Shown piece after piece: positions 1-9,793 of a stretch of DNA of 64,000 bases. The stretch is from Volvox africanus. Taxonomy: Eukaryota; Chlorophyta; Chlorophyceae; Chlamydomonadales; Volvocaceae. Location of the stretch: contig BSDZ01000015.1 of assembly GCA_030268105.1 (NCBI GenBank), positions 3,561,501 through 3,625,500 of the forward strand, written 5' to 3'. The translations under genes were made by a program, and so were the position numbers. The notes under the pieces were generated by a model. The model searched no databases. It was not told where the DNA came from and saw only the letters and a program-made list of their open reading frames with translations. Each line of letters starts with the position of its first letter. Within the stretch, counting starts at the first letter, position 1.

Positions 1-777
1 TCAACCAACTTGCCGTACAGCTAGGACTTGAAGGTGCAGCTGCATGCGGCGTGGTTGATGCCACAGTATCGTCAACATCCCCACCGGTACGGGGGATCAG
101 CCAGTAGTGTGTGCGGCAATACGGATATACAACGTACCCATTACTTTTGCAGTTTTTGATCACGTGTAGGTCATTCCTGTTTCCAGTTCCTTAAATTCAA
201 AATAAGATGTCAAAATTGAAATTGCCTGTCAAAGATTAGCATCAGAGATACCCTTTGGTGTATGTATGTACGGCTTAACTTGCCTGTATATTCATATATC
301 CGTACAGCCAAGCGCCAAACATTCAGAGCCGTAAGCACACTCACCGCAATAGTTCTGTGGTGCTACCTGCATTACCAAATTTCACTGCATCCACAACTAT
401 GTACGTGGCGCGTTATACGGCACCAGATTGGGACGAGCAAAAAGCAGGACGCTCCCACCATTGGCTCCGTCGACGCCAACGGTGGCGGAGGGTCCAACAA
501 AATTGCAGCGGTCGCTGGCGGCGGCGCCGCAGCGGCTCTGGCGGTTATCCTGGCGCTTATGGCCGCGATTTTATTAGTTGTACGGCGAACGCGGCGGCAA
601 CGGTGGAACCCTGACGGCTGCGACAGCGGCGGCGGTGGCGGCGGAGCTTCACGGCAGCAGCATTTTGATTCTCCCTGGGATACAGCCAGCGGGTCGGCGT
701 CGACGACGACGCCAACATCAACGTCATGGCGTACGACGACGACGCCAACGTCATCGCTCCGTAGCATTTTTCCCCTG
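1..777 (+). CDS. Last extracellular exon and transmembrane exon of a single-pass membrane protein (partial)
   Basis: Two exons fit in phase. The first runs in from the left edge to 86 (donor GTACGG at 87) and reads as ordinary protein with segments QLGLEGAAACGVVDATVSS. The second is 448-777, after an AAAAGCAG acceptor, with donor GTGGGT at 778. It carries a Gly-rich linker, then a hydrophobic helix (AAALAVILALMAAILLVV), then a basic stop-transfer stretch RRTRRQR. A low-complexity cytoplasmic part rich in Gly, Ser and Thr follows. This order (extracellular part, Gly linker, one helix, basic patch) is typical of volvocine receptor-like kinases and cyclases, but no kinase or cyclase motif is visible in the window, so the family is an inference. 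The start of the gene lies left of the window. Confidence 0.55.
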
Positions 778-1199
778 GTGGGTTTCGGAGCGTGTCAAGA
801 GCCTGGATCTTGTTATTTGGGCTCACTGTACTTCAGTCACCCTCTTCGCCTCATCAGTATTGATTAGGGTTCTCTGCAAAGGCTCCGTTACCCGCTGGAG
901 CCCAACCAGGGTGATAATTAAACAATGATGGGGCGGAGAGGACAATCAAGGAGGCGCGAACACAATGGACGGACAGCCAGAAAGGGCAACCGTGAAACAA
1001 CAACGAACAAAACGTCCAAAGCCAGCACGGCCTGTAGCGCTGTATAAGAATCTCAGGAAAGTACAAACACCGACGTCACTGCGTCCCAATAGGAGCCGTC
1101 CGGATTTAGAACCATGGACGCTCGCCCTCCTTATACGGCAGAATTGCAGAAAACCTTGGTTTTCTTCGCAAGCTCAGGAAACCGATACGTTAGTTATTT

Positions 1200-2084
1200 A
1201 TGGCAGCATGCAGTTCAACGTCCGCCATTTTGTGGGCTCCCCCCCAGGCCATGCCAAACCACCCTCTTCTCCGATGGACCCGCGTGTCATCGAGCCGCCG
1301 AGCCGCCGCATACGACACCCAAGTCGTACCGCACCTAAGTATCAGAGAGTTATTGCAGCACCGCCAGCTATCTAAACAGCGGAGTGTACGACAGCAAGCA
1401 CTGGACGGTCGTGGCGGCGGCGCCTGGGAGCCTGGGCGCCAGGAGCCGTCCTGGCGGCTGCCGTGGCCGCAACTGCTACAGCCAGGGGCTACTGCTACTG
1501 CCACTAGTCAAGGCTCTGCTCATGCCGATGAATCGAATCCGTATCTGGAAATGACAGACCTGATGCAGATTGGCCCCCCTGCTACTGCTACTGCTACGGC
1601 TGCTGCTACGGCTGCTGCGACTGCTACGGCTACTGCCGGTAATATGCAAGACCAGCGGCAGCCCCAGCAGGAGGGCGCAGTGGAGGGCCTTATGATCAGA
1701 TCCCCAGGAGGGCCACCGGCAGCCGCAATGGCGTCGAGATCATGGCGCTATGCTGCGGAAGCGGAAGCGAGCCGACGCGGCGGCGCCGCCACTGCCGCTG
1801 GAGGTTGCGCCGTTGCAGCATACACCATGGCGCCCGGGGCGGCATCAGGGCCAGCGGCTCCACAGTCATCGCCGTCACCGTTGCCGTCACCGTTGCCGTC
1901 ACCGCTGCCGTCGCCGTTGTCGCCTGCCGCGGAAGGCAGGGGTTCACCGGCAGCAGCTGTTGCAGCAGACGCCGTTTCGACGTCTCAGCAGGTTGAGTCA
2001 AGTGTCGGCCTCACCACCGGCCAGTGGGTGCAGGTGCAGGCTCGTCCCGTCGGGTCAGCACAAATGGATCGATGGCGCCGGTAG
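1200..2084 (+). CDS. Low-complexity ORF, possible cytoplasmic exon of the upstream membrane protein
   Basis: An open frame of about 290 codons with a TAG stop at 2082-2084. It is rich in Ala, Gly, Pro, Ser and Gln, with runs of alternating Ala-Thr (about 1581-1640) and a 12-bp coding repeat giving PSPLPSPLPSPLPSPL (about 1870-1920). One segment with ordinary composition, SIRELLQHRQLSKQRSV, lies near codons 48-64. It is on the same strand as, and downstream of, the transmembrane exon, so it could be the cytoplasmic tail of that gene. I could not fix its 5' splice site. High GC alone can keep frames open in this genome, so the call is weak. Confidence 0.35.
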   Translation: MAACSSTSAILWAPPQAMPNHPLLRWTRVSSSRRAAAYDTQVVPHLSIRELLQHRQLSKQRSVRQQALDGRGGGAWEPGRQEPSWRLPWPQLLQPGATATATSQGSAHADESNPYLEMTDLMQIGPPATATATAAATAAATATATAGNMQDQRQPQQEGAVEGLMIRSPGGPPAAAMASRSWRYAAEAEASRRGGAATAAGGCAVAAYTMAPGAASGPAAPQSSPSPLPSPLPSPLPSPLSPAAEGRGSPAAAVAADAVSTSQQVESSVGLTTGQWVQVQARPVGSAQMDRWRR

Positions 2085-3152
2085 CTCGCACGGTACTTTG
2101 AACTACGTGCGTCCATAGCTATGTACGACTTGTCGTGAACGGTAGTAGGGGTCGTCGGTCGGTAATAGAGTGATATCGAGAGCAGTACAGTCATTGAATT
2201 TCGCCTCCCCTGTGCCTGCCTCGAAAGATGGCTAGATGGCTAGATGGCCTCGCTCTCCACCACACCGCTCATGTATATATGCTGACAGGTGGCAGCACGT
2301 CAGCAGGCTTACGGATGAAACGTTTGTTTTTAGGTGGCCGGGGTTTCTCAATCGGCTGTGTCCGCGAGATTTCATCCCGGTTCCGTAACCCATTTCAACG
2401 ACAAGAAATGTACTTCTTACGTCCGCGTGTTTGTGTATTTGTGTTTATGTATTTGTGTGTGAAGATCGTGCCTGATGGGGCACGGAACCGGCTGTCGCAT
2501 GATATGGACTTGGAATAAGCAAGGGGTCGGGACGTACGGCGTCACGTACGTACGTATGCACCCTTTAGTTGCGATCGATCGCAGCGGTACATACGTTACG
2601 TGGACTGTAGCGAGCAGTTACGGACATAGATAAATCTATCTGCAATCATCTTTCATGTACGGCTTGCTTGCTGTGTTTTTGAGCCAGGTCTCATCCAGTT
2701 CCCTTCCGTCCCCAGCACCCTCCTAGCGCCTGCCATTCAGAGTCAGCCAGCAGTTCACTCAATAACAATCCTGCCTAATCATCGCAATAGTTGTAGCTCG
2801 TCTTGGTGCTAGCTACATGCATGCACAATAACATGCAATTGCATACATGCATGCAGTTATGTTCTATCTGTTCTGCGTTCGCAGACCCTAGCATAGCTAG
2901 CACAAGTCTAGCTATCTTCATCATATATATTCTACGCAAGTGCCGTACGGAGTCTGCCAGGATTTCAACTACATATTGAACCTACTGCGCAGTCCCGCTC
3001 CGACACCGGCCGCACCTGCTGTTGAGGATCTCCTAGGAGCCAGCTCTCGCTGGCCAGCAGCAAATAGATCCCCTATCTAGCATCAATAATTATCTATCTA
3101 CCGACGTTGACGAAAAACATTTTTGCTTGCTCCATCCAGTATATAGAGAGTA
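2085..3152. other. Intergenic, no gene seen
   Basis: No ORF with protein-like composition. The stretch contains palindromic short words (TACGTACGTACG, GCATGCATG, GATCGATCG), common in intergenic DNA of this window. The right end runs into a long CTAT array. Confidence 0.5.
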
Positions 3153-3562
<410 letters not shown>

Positions 3563-3610
3563 GCAAGTCAACAAGGACAGAGTCATGCGTATGTACGACT
3601 ATTTATCTAA

Positions 3611-3720
3611 TACCAAAAATATTTCCTTCTTAATTTGCCTTATTAGTCTGCCTAAAAATTCAATACACTTTTCGCCGGTGAAATTATCCTCAAATACCAT
3701 CCAATCCAGAAACCCTTGTA
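3611..3720 (-). pseudogene. IS630-family transposase fragment
   Basis: The minus strand reads WMVFEDNFTGEKCIEF followed by LGRLIRQIKKEIFL. This matches the middle of the IS630/DDE_3 transposase core, where a WM.FE segment and a FI.FL.RL helix precede the second catalytic Asp. Only about 35 codons are readable. The N-terminal part with the first catalytic Asp and the C-terminal part with the second Asp and Glu are absent. It is a remnant with no possible activity. Confidence 0.7.
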
Positions 3721-3894
3721 TCTACTTTGGGTACTTAATTGTTTTGAGTAACCAAGGTCATGTTCATGTTCGCTGGCTAATCTGTTCATAGAAACTGGAG
3801 TAAAAAAATCTACAGTTTATATTAAAATAATTTTGATTTTTAATGCCATCAAACTGAATTTGCGTTAAATAGTATCACACATTTACTGTCAAAT

Positions 3895-4197
3895 CTTATT
3901 AGGCATCATAACGATAGATACAAGTCGATGCATGGCTAAATACAATTGAATAATAAATTCAACTCCTTATATTATAGTAATACAAGGTATTCCGCAGGCT
4001 ATGTTAATATGCTCTAAAAATTTCGAGCATTAAAGCCAGTAATGCTCGGAAATTATTAGAGCATATTAACATAGCCTGCGGAATAGCTTGTATTGTTGTA
4101 ATTTGGGTTTTATGGGTTTTATGGCTTGATTTATTATTTAATTAAATTAAGCCATGCATCGACTTGTATCTATAATTACGATGCGTAATAAGATTCT
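3895..4197. repeat. Nested inverted-repeat element (long imperfect hairpin)
   Basis: Outer arms of about 70 bp (3895-3965 against 4130-4197) share GATACAAGTCGATGCATGGC on opposite strands. Inner arms (about 3983-4032 against 4042-4094) share TATTCCGCAGGCTATGTTAA and GAGCAT on opposite strands. Almost the whole 300 bp can fold on itself. Both ends are TCTTATTA and its complement, as in a MITE or a bacterial palindromic element. No ORF is seen. Confidence 0.85.
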
Positions 4198-4330
4198 TCT
4201 GCCTCTAATCTTTGACCGGGTTTTCTCCCTCTGACCTCAACCTCCAGTTGCTCGATCTTCTCCAGGACTGCAAATACCATATTTGCTTTTTCGTTTGTAA
4301 TAGTAACATCGTAAAACTTACGTGGGTAAT
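4190..4330 (-). pseudogene. Short AT-rich bacterial-type coding remnant, function unknown
   Basis: A minus-strand frame reads FYDVTITNEKANMVFAVLEK then IEQLEVEVRGRKPGQRLEAE. It has a coiled-coil-like heptad (LEKIEQLEVEV) and no start codon. It follows the IS5 fragment on the same strand but in a separate frame. I do not recognise the family. It could be an N-terminal leucine-zipper-like part of another transposase. Confidence 0.3.
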
Positions 4331-4339
4331 TCAGAATTT

Positions 4340-4486
4340 TTACAAAGCTTCTGTATACCTTGGTATTCTTTTTTTTGGTCTCTCTATAGGGATCTCCGTT
4401 GCATCAATAAAAACAACTTCATAATCCATTTCGCTCTTTAATAGTGCTTTACGTCCCAGTAACGCAAAGTCACTAAAATAGTCGTC
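4340..4486 (-). pseudogene. IS5-family (DDE_Tnp_4) transposase fragment
   Basis: The frame reads FALLGRKALLKSEMDYEVVF and then IDATEIPIERPKKR before a stop at 4340. The DAT-E-PIERPKK block is the signature around the first catalytic Asp in the IS5 transposases common in Rickettsia, Legionella and related bacteria. The helix-turn-helix N-terminus and the rest of the DDE core are missing, so this is a dead fragment. Downstream on the plus strand the block is interrupted by a solo algal LTR. Confidence 0.8.
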
Positions 4487-4508
4487 TGATCAATTATTAA
4501 ACTACCTT

Positions 4509-4741
4509 TGTTATCAACGGTGTATCAGTTGGGTTCTAGCAACAATCGTGTTGTTGTAGCTGTACTCGGCAGTACGCTATCGACCCGTGCTCATCCAATC
4601 TGTAGTGCTACACGCGCGAGTATTTGTGCCAATTCCGGAGCGAGAACAATTAAGTTATCTTACAACTATCGGACACTATGTAACGAATACTTCCTCGTAA
4701 CAAGTCAGGCTTCTAAATGTCCGGTAGTCTACATTACAACA
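4509..4741 (+). mobile_element. Solo LTR of an Osser-like Ty1/copia element, with TSD
   Basis: 233 bp that starts TGTTAT and ends ACAACA. It matches, over its length, the LTRs at 57274-57521 and 60455-60691 on the other strand, for example CAACAATCGTGTTGTTGTAG and GCTGTACTCGGCAGTACGCT. It is flanked by a perfect 5-bp direct repeat, acctt, at 4504-4508 and 4742-4746. The frame across it (4508-4762) is not a gene. It arose by LTR-LTR recombination after insertion into the bacterial-like block. Confidence 0.9.
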
Positions 4742-4791
4742 ACCTTGCCTTTGCAAAAATAGATCAAGATATCTAGAACGCAGTCAGTAAC

Positions 4792-5102
4792 ATGGGCCGG
4801 ATACCGGCAAGAGCTGCTGACACCATCTCGGTTCTTTCCAAAAACTCCCCCGCTCATAAAAAAGCAATTACTGAAATTGCTGAAGATATCAGAAAAGGCG
4901 CAGGTTCTAGACTTATTGAAAAAAACTGGTAAATATAATCATCAATACTAAGGATTCCCTTAAGGAAGGGCTAATTACCCGCCCCTCGGGAAAAGTAATC
5001 GGTTCATGGAAACATTTTCTTAAACTACTAACATTTATATACTCTATTTTCATCTATATTGCGGAACTCCTGCTCTTATCCAAAAAAGCCCCAAATAATT
5101 AG
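4792..5102 (+). pseudogene. Two short AT-rich bacterial-type reading frames
   Basis: The first frame (4792-4932, 46 residues) begins ATG and contains ISVLSKNSPAHKKAITEIAE, a charged helical stretch. The second (about 4946-5102) contains LITRPSGKVIGSW and then a hydrophobic helix (LLTFIYSIFIYIAELLLL) before a TAG stop at 5100-5102. Neither is recognised, neither has a convincing Shine-Dalgarno site, and both are short. Composition and position mark them as pieces of the same inserted bacterial DNA. Confidence 0.35.
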
Positions 5103-5282
5103 GTAAAGAAATAAGTTTTTTTACAAAAAATCCTTCTTCTTATGATTTATGAAAAGGTGAAATAATTCCAGTTAAAATGCAATTTAATATAGAAAAATTG
5201 TATAAAAACGGTGCTATTAATAAAGATTAATACAAAGAATTCCTAAAAGGCCCAGAAGAAACGTTAACTGCAGCGGGTAATA

Positions 5283-5536
5283 TGGTAATTCCGCCAGTAA
5301 GACAGATGTATCAACATGTATCAACACCGGCAATCCTTCCAAAGGATTTCTTTGGAATATCAATTCCAAAGAAGTCCTTTGGAAGGATTGCCGGTTCATT
5401 TATAAATATCGGTAGTGTAGGTAAAAAGGTTAGTGGTGAGCCCGGTATAATTGTCATAGCCGAAGGGCTAGAGACAGCTTTATCAGTAAAACAAGCTTTA
5501 GGTGAGCGTAGTGAGAAGAATGGTTTAAATTTATAA
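5283..5536 (+). pseudogene. Toprim-domain primase fragment (bacterial mobile-element type)
   Basis: The readable part contains KSFGRIAGSFINIGSVGKK and then GIIVIAEGLETALSVKQAL. The I(I/V)AEG-ETALS motif is the first Toprim block (catalytic Glu) of the Toprim_3 family found in plasmid, phage and integrative-element primases. A KxSxG-xxG segment normally precedes it. The frame ends at 5534-5536 shortly after the motif, so the DxD half of the fold is missing. The 5' side is not native: the KKSFGRIAG codons are duplicated in inverted orientation upstream (hairpin 5327-5394). Confidence 0.7.
5327..5394. repeat. 31-bp arm inverted repeat inside the Toprim remnant
   Basis: Arms 5327-5357 and 5364-5394 are complementary with one mismatch and a 6-nt loop. 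The arm begins CCGGCAATCCTTCCAAAGGA. The right arm is part of the primase coding sequence, and the left arm copies it backwards. Rickettsia palindromic elements are known to sit in frame in genes, but this could also be a simple inverted duplication. Confidence 0.9.
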
Positions 5537-5624
5537 CAAATTTTAGAAATATTATAAATTTAATTATAAATTTAATTATAAAATTTAAACATAATTTGGG
5601 GTAACAAATGAGCGAATAGCTAAG

Positions 5625-5750
5625 ATGCGAGCAAAGCATCCTCTTTTAGAAAAGAAGAATCAGAAAAAAGCTTTTTGGTTAAATGATAATAAAGTTAAAG
5701 AATTGAAAGCTCAAAATACCGAGATTGGAAGCCAAAAAAACAAACGATAA
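5625..5750 (+). pseudogene. Lys/Asn-rich 41-residue frame in the bacterial-like block
   Basis: ATG to TAA, reading MRAKHPLLEKKNQKKAFWLN and then a Lys-rich tail. No family is recognised. It is probably a remnant, since it begins after several stops and lies in degraded sequence. From here to about 6060 no other frame is convincing, and composition returns to the algal average near 6050. Confidence 0.3.
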
Positions 5751-6353
5751 TAACAATACTATAAATGCGGCATTAAAAAATATTAAAGCGTAAAGTTATG
5801 AAATGGTCAATTTGTTTATTCCAGATATTGTACTCAGTGGTACTTTCGATTTAAAAACAGGCTTACTACCTAGTTAATGCAAATTCAATTTAATGGCATT
5901 AGAATTTAAAATTATTTTAAAAAGAAAGATTGCAGTACACCAAAGAAAGAGAGCAAGTAAGGCTGGTAATGGCCGATATAGTTTTGATAAAGAACCGCTA
6001 CTCGGTAAATGAACCAGTATTACTACTGTTCATGGTACTATGTTGATCGTGCGTGTCAACGGGCTCGGCAACATGCTTAACGAGCTCGATAACAAGATGT
6101 ATAAGACCAGGTGGTAACTTCAGACAGATAGACAGGCAAGGCAAGCATGCTTAACAAGTAGTACCGGTGCAAGTCTTCGCACAATTGCCGCTCACGGTGA
6201 GTTGAGGGCGGCTGACGCAGGCACTGCGCACGAGCATCGAAATGATCTAGAGCGCAGCATGCGCATGCATAACGTTATGCGACTGTTAACAGTCGCATCG
6301 CAAGTGCTTTCAGGACAGCGTATACACACACATATACATACACACACACACGC

Positions 6354-6558
<205 letters not shown>

Positions 6559-9505
6559 TATGTCATATGCTACTGTATCTAGGTACATGCTGCATGCCTG
6601 GCCGTTCGACGGCCCTGTGTTCCTTTCACTGCAGCGGGCCGCATTGCAGCACCTACCACCGCACGCAGTACATAACAGTACATATCCATCCAAACACGTG
6701 ATGACTCATACCAAACATATCAAACATATCATTGTTTATCTGTCGTAAAATTTATCCTCCGTGACCGACAACAATGCTACACACAGCAGCTGCTGCATAC
6801 CGTTGCCATATTTATTTCACCGTTTCTGCCGCAGCGGGCTCTATCTATCTGGTTTCCAAGACAGACGTCGTACGACGGACTGTACCGTAATTCATCGTAA
6901 ATTATTGAACGAAAGCCGGCTCTGTATCTAACGAACTGACGAATTAACCAACTAATTACACGATAACCAACATCCATCAATATGAGCCGACCAAACAAAG
7001 ATATACGCATATCCATCCACTTGCTAACGCTGCACAAACACCTCTGTGCGTCTCGTCACATGAATATTACTTAACTTTGCTACTAGAATCGCTCGCATTC
7101 TGGCATAGGGCGGTCGCTCGTTATCCGTACGGTGTGAATACATGCCGAACTGAAGTGCGTAACTGAAGGACTCTGCAGCGTGTATGCCCATGTGTGCATG
7201 TGTCGGCGTTGGAACCTCATTTCACAACGTCAGGTGACAGCCATAAATAAACACATACACTTAAAAATACAACACGATTACGTAACTCGACAGCGAGCGA
7301 GTCCAGCAGACGACACGGCTTTCTGTGTGGCCAATTTGCAAATGTTATTAAACGCCAAAATATAACACATTCGTACATATATAGAGAGCCATAGAGCCGT
7401 TAAGCCGTTAAGCCATAGAACCGTACTTAAGCTGGTAGATACGCACTGTGGGCTTATCGTACCATTCCTTATGTATCGTATATCCCAGGTGGGGGAGGGG
7501 TGTGGAGTGAACTAAATAAATACACGGCAACACACATGTATGTATCGTCTATGCGACAGTCAACCAACTCCATGGCATCCCTCTGCATATAGGGGACCAG
7601 CTGAGCTCCGCCCAGATTAATAGTGGTTAGTGGTTAGTGGTTAGCGGTTAGTGGTTGGTGGTCTTCAGTAAGCCATTCCGTGCAACCCTAGAAGGTGATC
7701 ATCATCATCAGCTTCAGCGGCTCCTGATCGCACGAAGCAATAAAGAGCATACCCGAAACTCCCTGGAGTTTCGGCCCAGGAGTCCCTGCATGGAGTCGAA
7801 CGCTGTGTGGCATACGTACAAAGCCAGAATAACTAGCTAGCTACTTGCTATATATGTAAAGCCAAACCAGCCATGCACGCACGCATATATAGCAGGCCTA
7901 GCTAGGCTATATACTTAGCTATGCACACGCAGTTATACGACAAACCATATCATATATATGTGCAAAGGAACACGCCACGGCAAAGTCGTTTTGTACTTAT
8001 CCCTGCCGCAGATTTCATTCGCCCGCACGCAGCATTGCAAATAGATAGGGCTCCAATATAGTCGGTCGCTCGGTCCAGTCACCGGAAAAACATATATGTC
8101 TACAACGGCAATTACGTAACCAGACACTTACCAGCCGACAAATACGCAATGGTCATCATCCATGCATCTATTACGAACATAATACATACCCGACCCGATG
8201 TATACATACCCTGCTGATCATCATAGCCTAATTAGGAAACCACAACGATGTGCGTGGAATCCAGCAATATACATAATTCGCTGTGCCTGCGTGCTGAATG
8301 AACCAAATCTTGCAAGCAATAAGGTCAAGCTAGCTAACCAACCAACCAACCATACAAACAAACATACAAACAATATATGCACTTAACGTCTAACGCATGA
8401 TCGGGGAAAATACATACATGCATTCAAGCAAGTAAAGCAGGCAGGATATTTAATTAAGTCAAAAAATGAATTATGCCTTGCGGTCAAGTAAGCCATACAT
8501 GCATACAGGATTGTGTTGGTTGCTTGCCAGAGCATACTCTTAGGGTCAACATACATCATCAGCTTATGCATGGCAACCATGCATGTACGAATAACGTGCC
8601 TCCTTTCCTTAGATTATCAATAATATTGGATGGTACGGATGGTCCGGATCCATATCGAGCCAATCTCCCCAAATGGCTGGTCAGGTCTATCGGTATCGGT
8701 GTCCGACGTACGACTTATAGTGCAGTACGTAGTTAATGAGTCATGCCGCAAACGCGTCCCGAAAAGCTGATGGGAAGGTGCTTCTTGCATGCACCTTTGT
8801 ATCGTGAAAGCTTGTGCCGTACGTGTACGACTGCTACCTACATCTAGCTGCGGATTAGGATCCGCAGCACGTCAAATATATTAGGATCCAAGCAACACCC
8901 GTCATCAGCCCTTGCTTCATTCGCTCGGAGGAACCAGTAGCAGCGAAATAAATATCAATAAGTTTGGATTGACGTGACATCCAAGATCATCATTAGGCAG
9001 GATGCATGACTATCCAGCAGATTGCGACGAGAACTGGGGATGAAGTGCCCTGCTGCCGCCTCCCAACCAGTAGCGACCTCGCAACCGTAATTCGTTCTTA
9101 ATCCTCGCTCGCTAACGGTATCGTACGGCATCCGACCACCGTTTTTTAGATAGGTAAGTTGCTGAAGGTTCGTTTTTCTGGCCACGAGTATCTGTGTGTA
9201 TATGGCTTGTCGCTTTCCGTATACATGTTCACATGTAACCCCGCTGAGGGCCCATGCCGTACATACCATACGTACAACAGTGTCCTGCTGCTTATCCATC
9301 ACAGCAACTGCTGCTGGCGGCGTAGTGGCGGCTGTGGCTGTTGCTGTTGCCATTGCTGCTGTTGCGTTTCCTGATGCCGTCGTTGTAACGCCTCATTAAA
9401 ACGCAGGCCTCCGACATGCACTTGCTTTCGCGGTGCCACTGCTGTATCTACTGTTGCATCAATCGCTACTACTGCTGCCGTCGCGGCGGCTGTAGCACCC
9501 GTAGC
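6559..9505. other. About 2.9 kb without a recognisable gene
   Basis: Frames here are short and have no protein-like composition. A heptamer tract of about six GTGGTTA units lies at 7621-7661, related in form but not identical to plant-type telomere repeats. GCATGC and TAGCTAGC palindromes are frequent. A frame on the minus strand (8955-9353) has no recognisable domain. Confidence 0.45.
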
Positions 9506-9769
9506 GGAGGCGGAGGCGGAGGCGGAGGCGGAGGCGGAGGCGGAGGCGGAGGCGGAGGCGGAGGCGGAGGCGGAGGCGGAGGCGGAGGCGGAGGCGGAGG
9601 CGGAGGCGGAGGCGGAGGCGGAGGCGGAGGCGGAGGCGGAGGCGGAGGCGGAGGCGGAGGCGGAGGCGGAGGCGGAGGCGGAGGCGGAGGCGGAGGCGGA
9701 GGCGGAGGCGGAGGCGGAGGCGGAGGCGGAGGCGGAGGCGGAGGCGGAGGCGGAGGCGGAGGCGGAGGC
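9506..9769. repeat. Perfect (GGAGGC)44 hexanucleotide array
   Basis: 264 bp without interruption, purine-rich (with one C per unit) on the plus strand. It lies about 25 nt beyond the stop codon of the minus-strand gene at 9794-12424, so it would be (GCCTCC)n in that transcript's 3' UTR. The poly-Gly and Leu-Arg frames across it are not genes. Confidence 0.98.
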
Positions 9770-9793
9770 TATTCCGTGTGAAGGGATACATGG

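Larger units (their letters stand above)
3600..6060. other. AT-rich block of degraded bacterial (Rickettsiales-like) mobile-element genes
   Basis: Base composition drops sharply here and the codon style changes to AT-rich, with Lys, Ile and Asn codons ending in A or T. Inside are fragments of two unrelated bacterial transposases (IS630 at 3611-3720, IS5 at 4340-4486), a Toprim primase fragment (5283-5536), several short AT-rich frames (4792-4932, 4946-5102, 5625-5750) and two hairpin elements. None of these is intact or has introns. Rickettsial endosymbionts of volvocine algae are known, and this mix of IS debris, palindromes and a Toprim primase fits Rickettsiales mobile DNA. The donor lineage is inferred. 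An algal LTR with a 5-bp target duplication is inserted within the block, showing it is part of the nuclear chromosome. Edges are approximate. Confidence 0.75.

Noticed and set aside
4508..4762. 84-codon plus ORF
   Set aside because: It lies across a solo LTR with target duplication, not a gene.
3600..6060. Possibility that the AT-rich block is bacterial contamination in the assembly
   Set aside because: An algal LTR with a perfect target duplication is inserted in the block. A chimeric join outside the LTR cannot be fully excluded without reads.
7770..7815. GGAGTCGAAC, reminiscent of a tRNA T-arm on the minus strand
   Set aside because: No A box, no acceptor stem pairing and no anticodon arm at the right spacing.
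9416..9791. Poly-Gly ORF (plus) and Leu-Arg ORF (minus)
   Set aside because: Translation of the GGAGGC array; any frame stays open.
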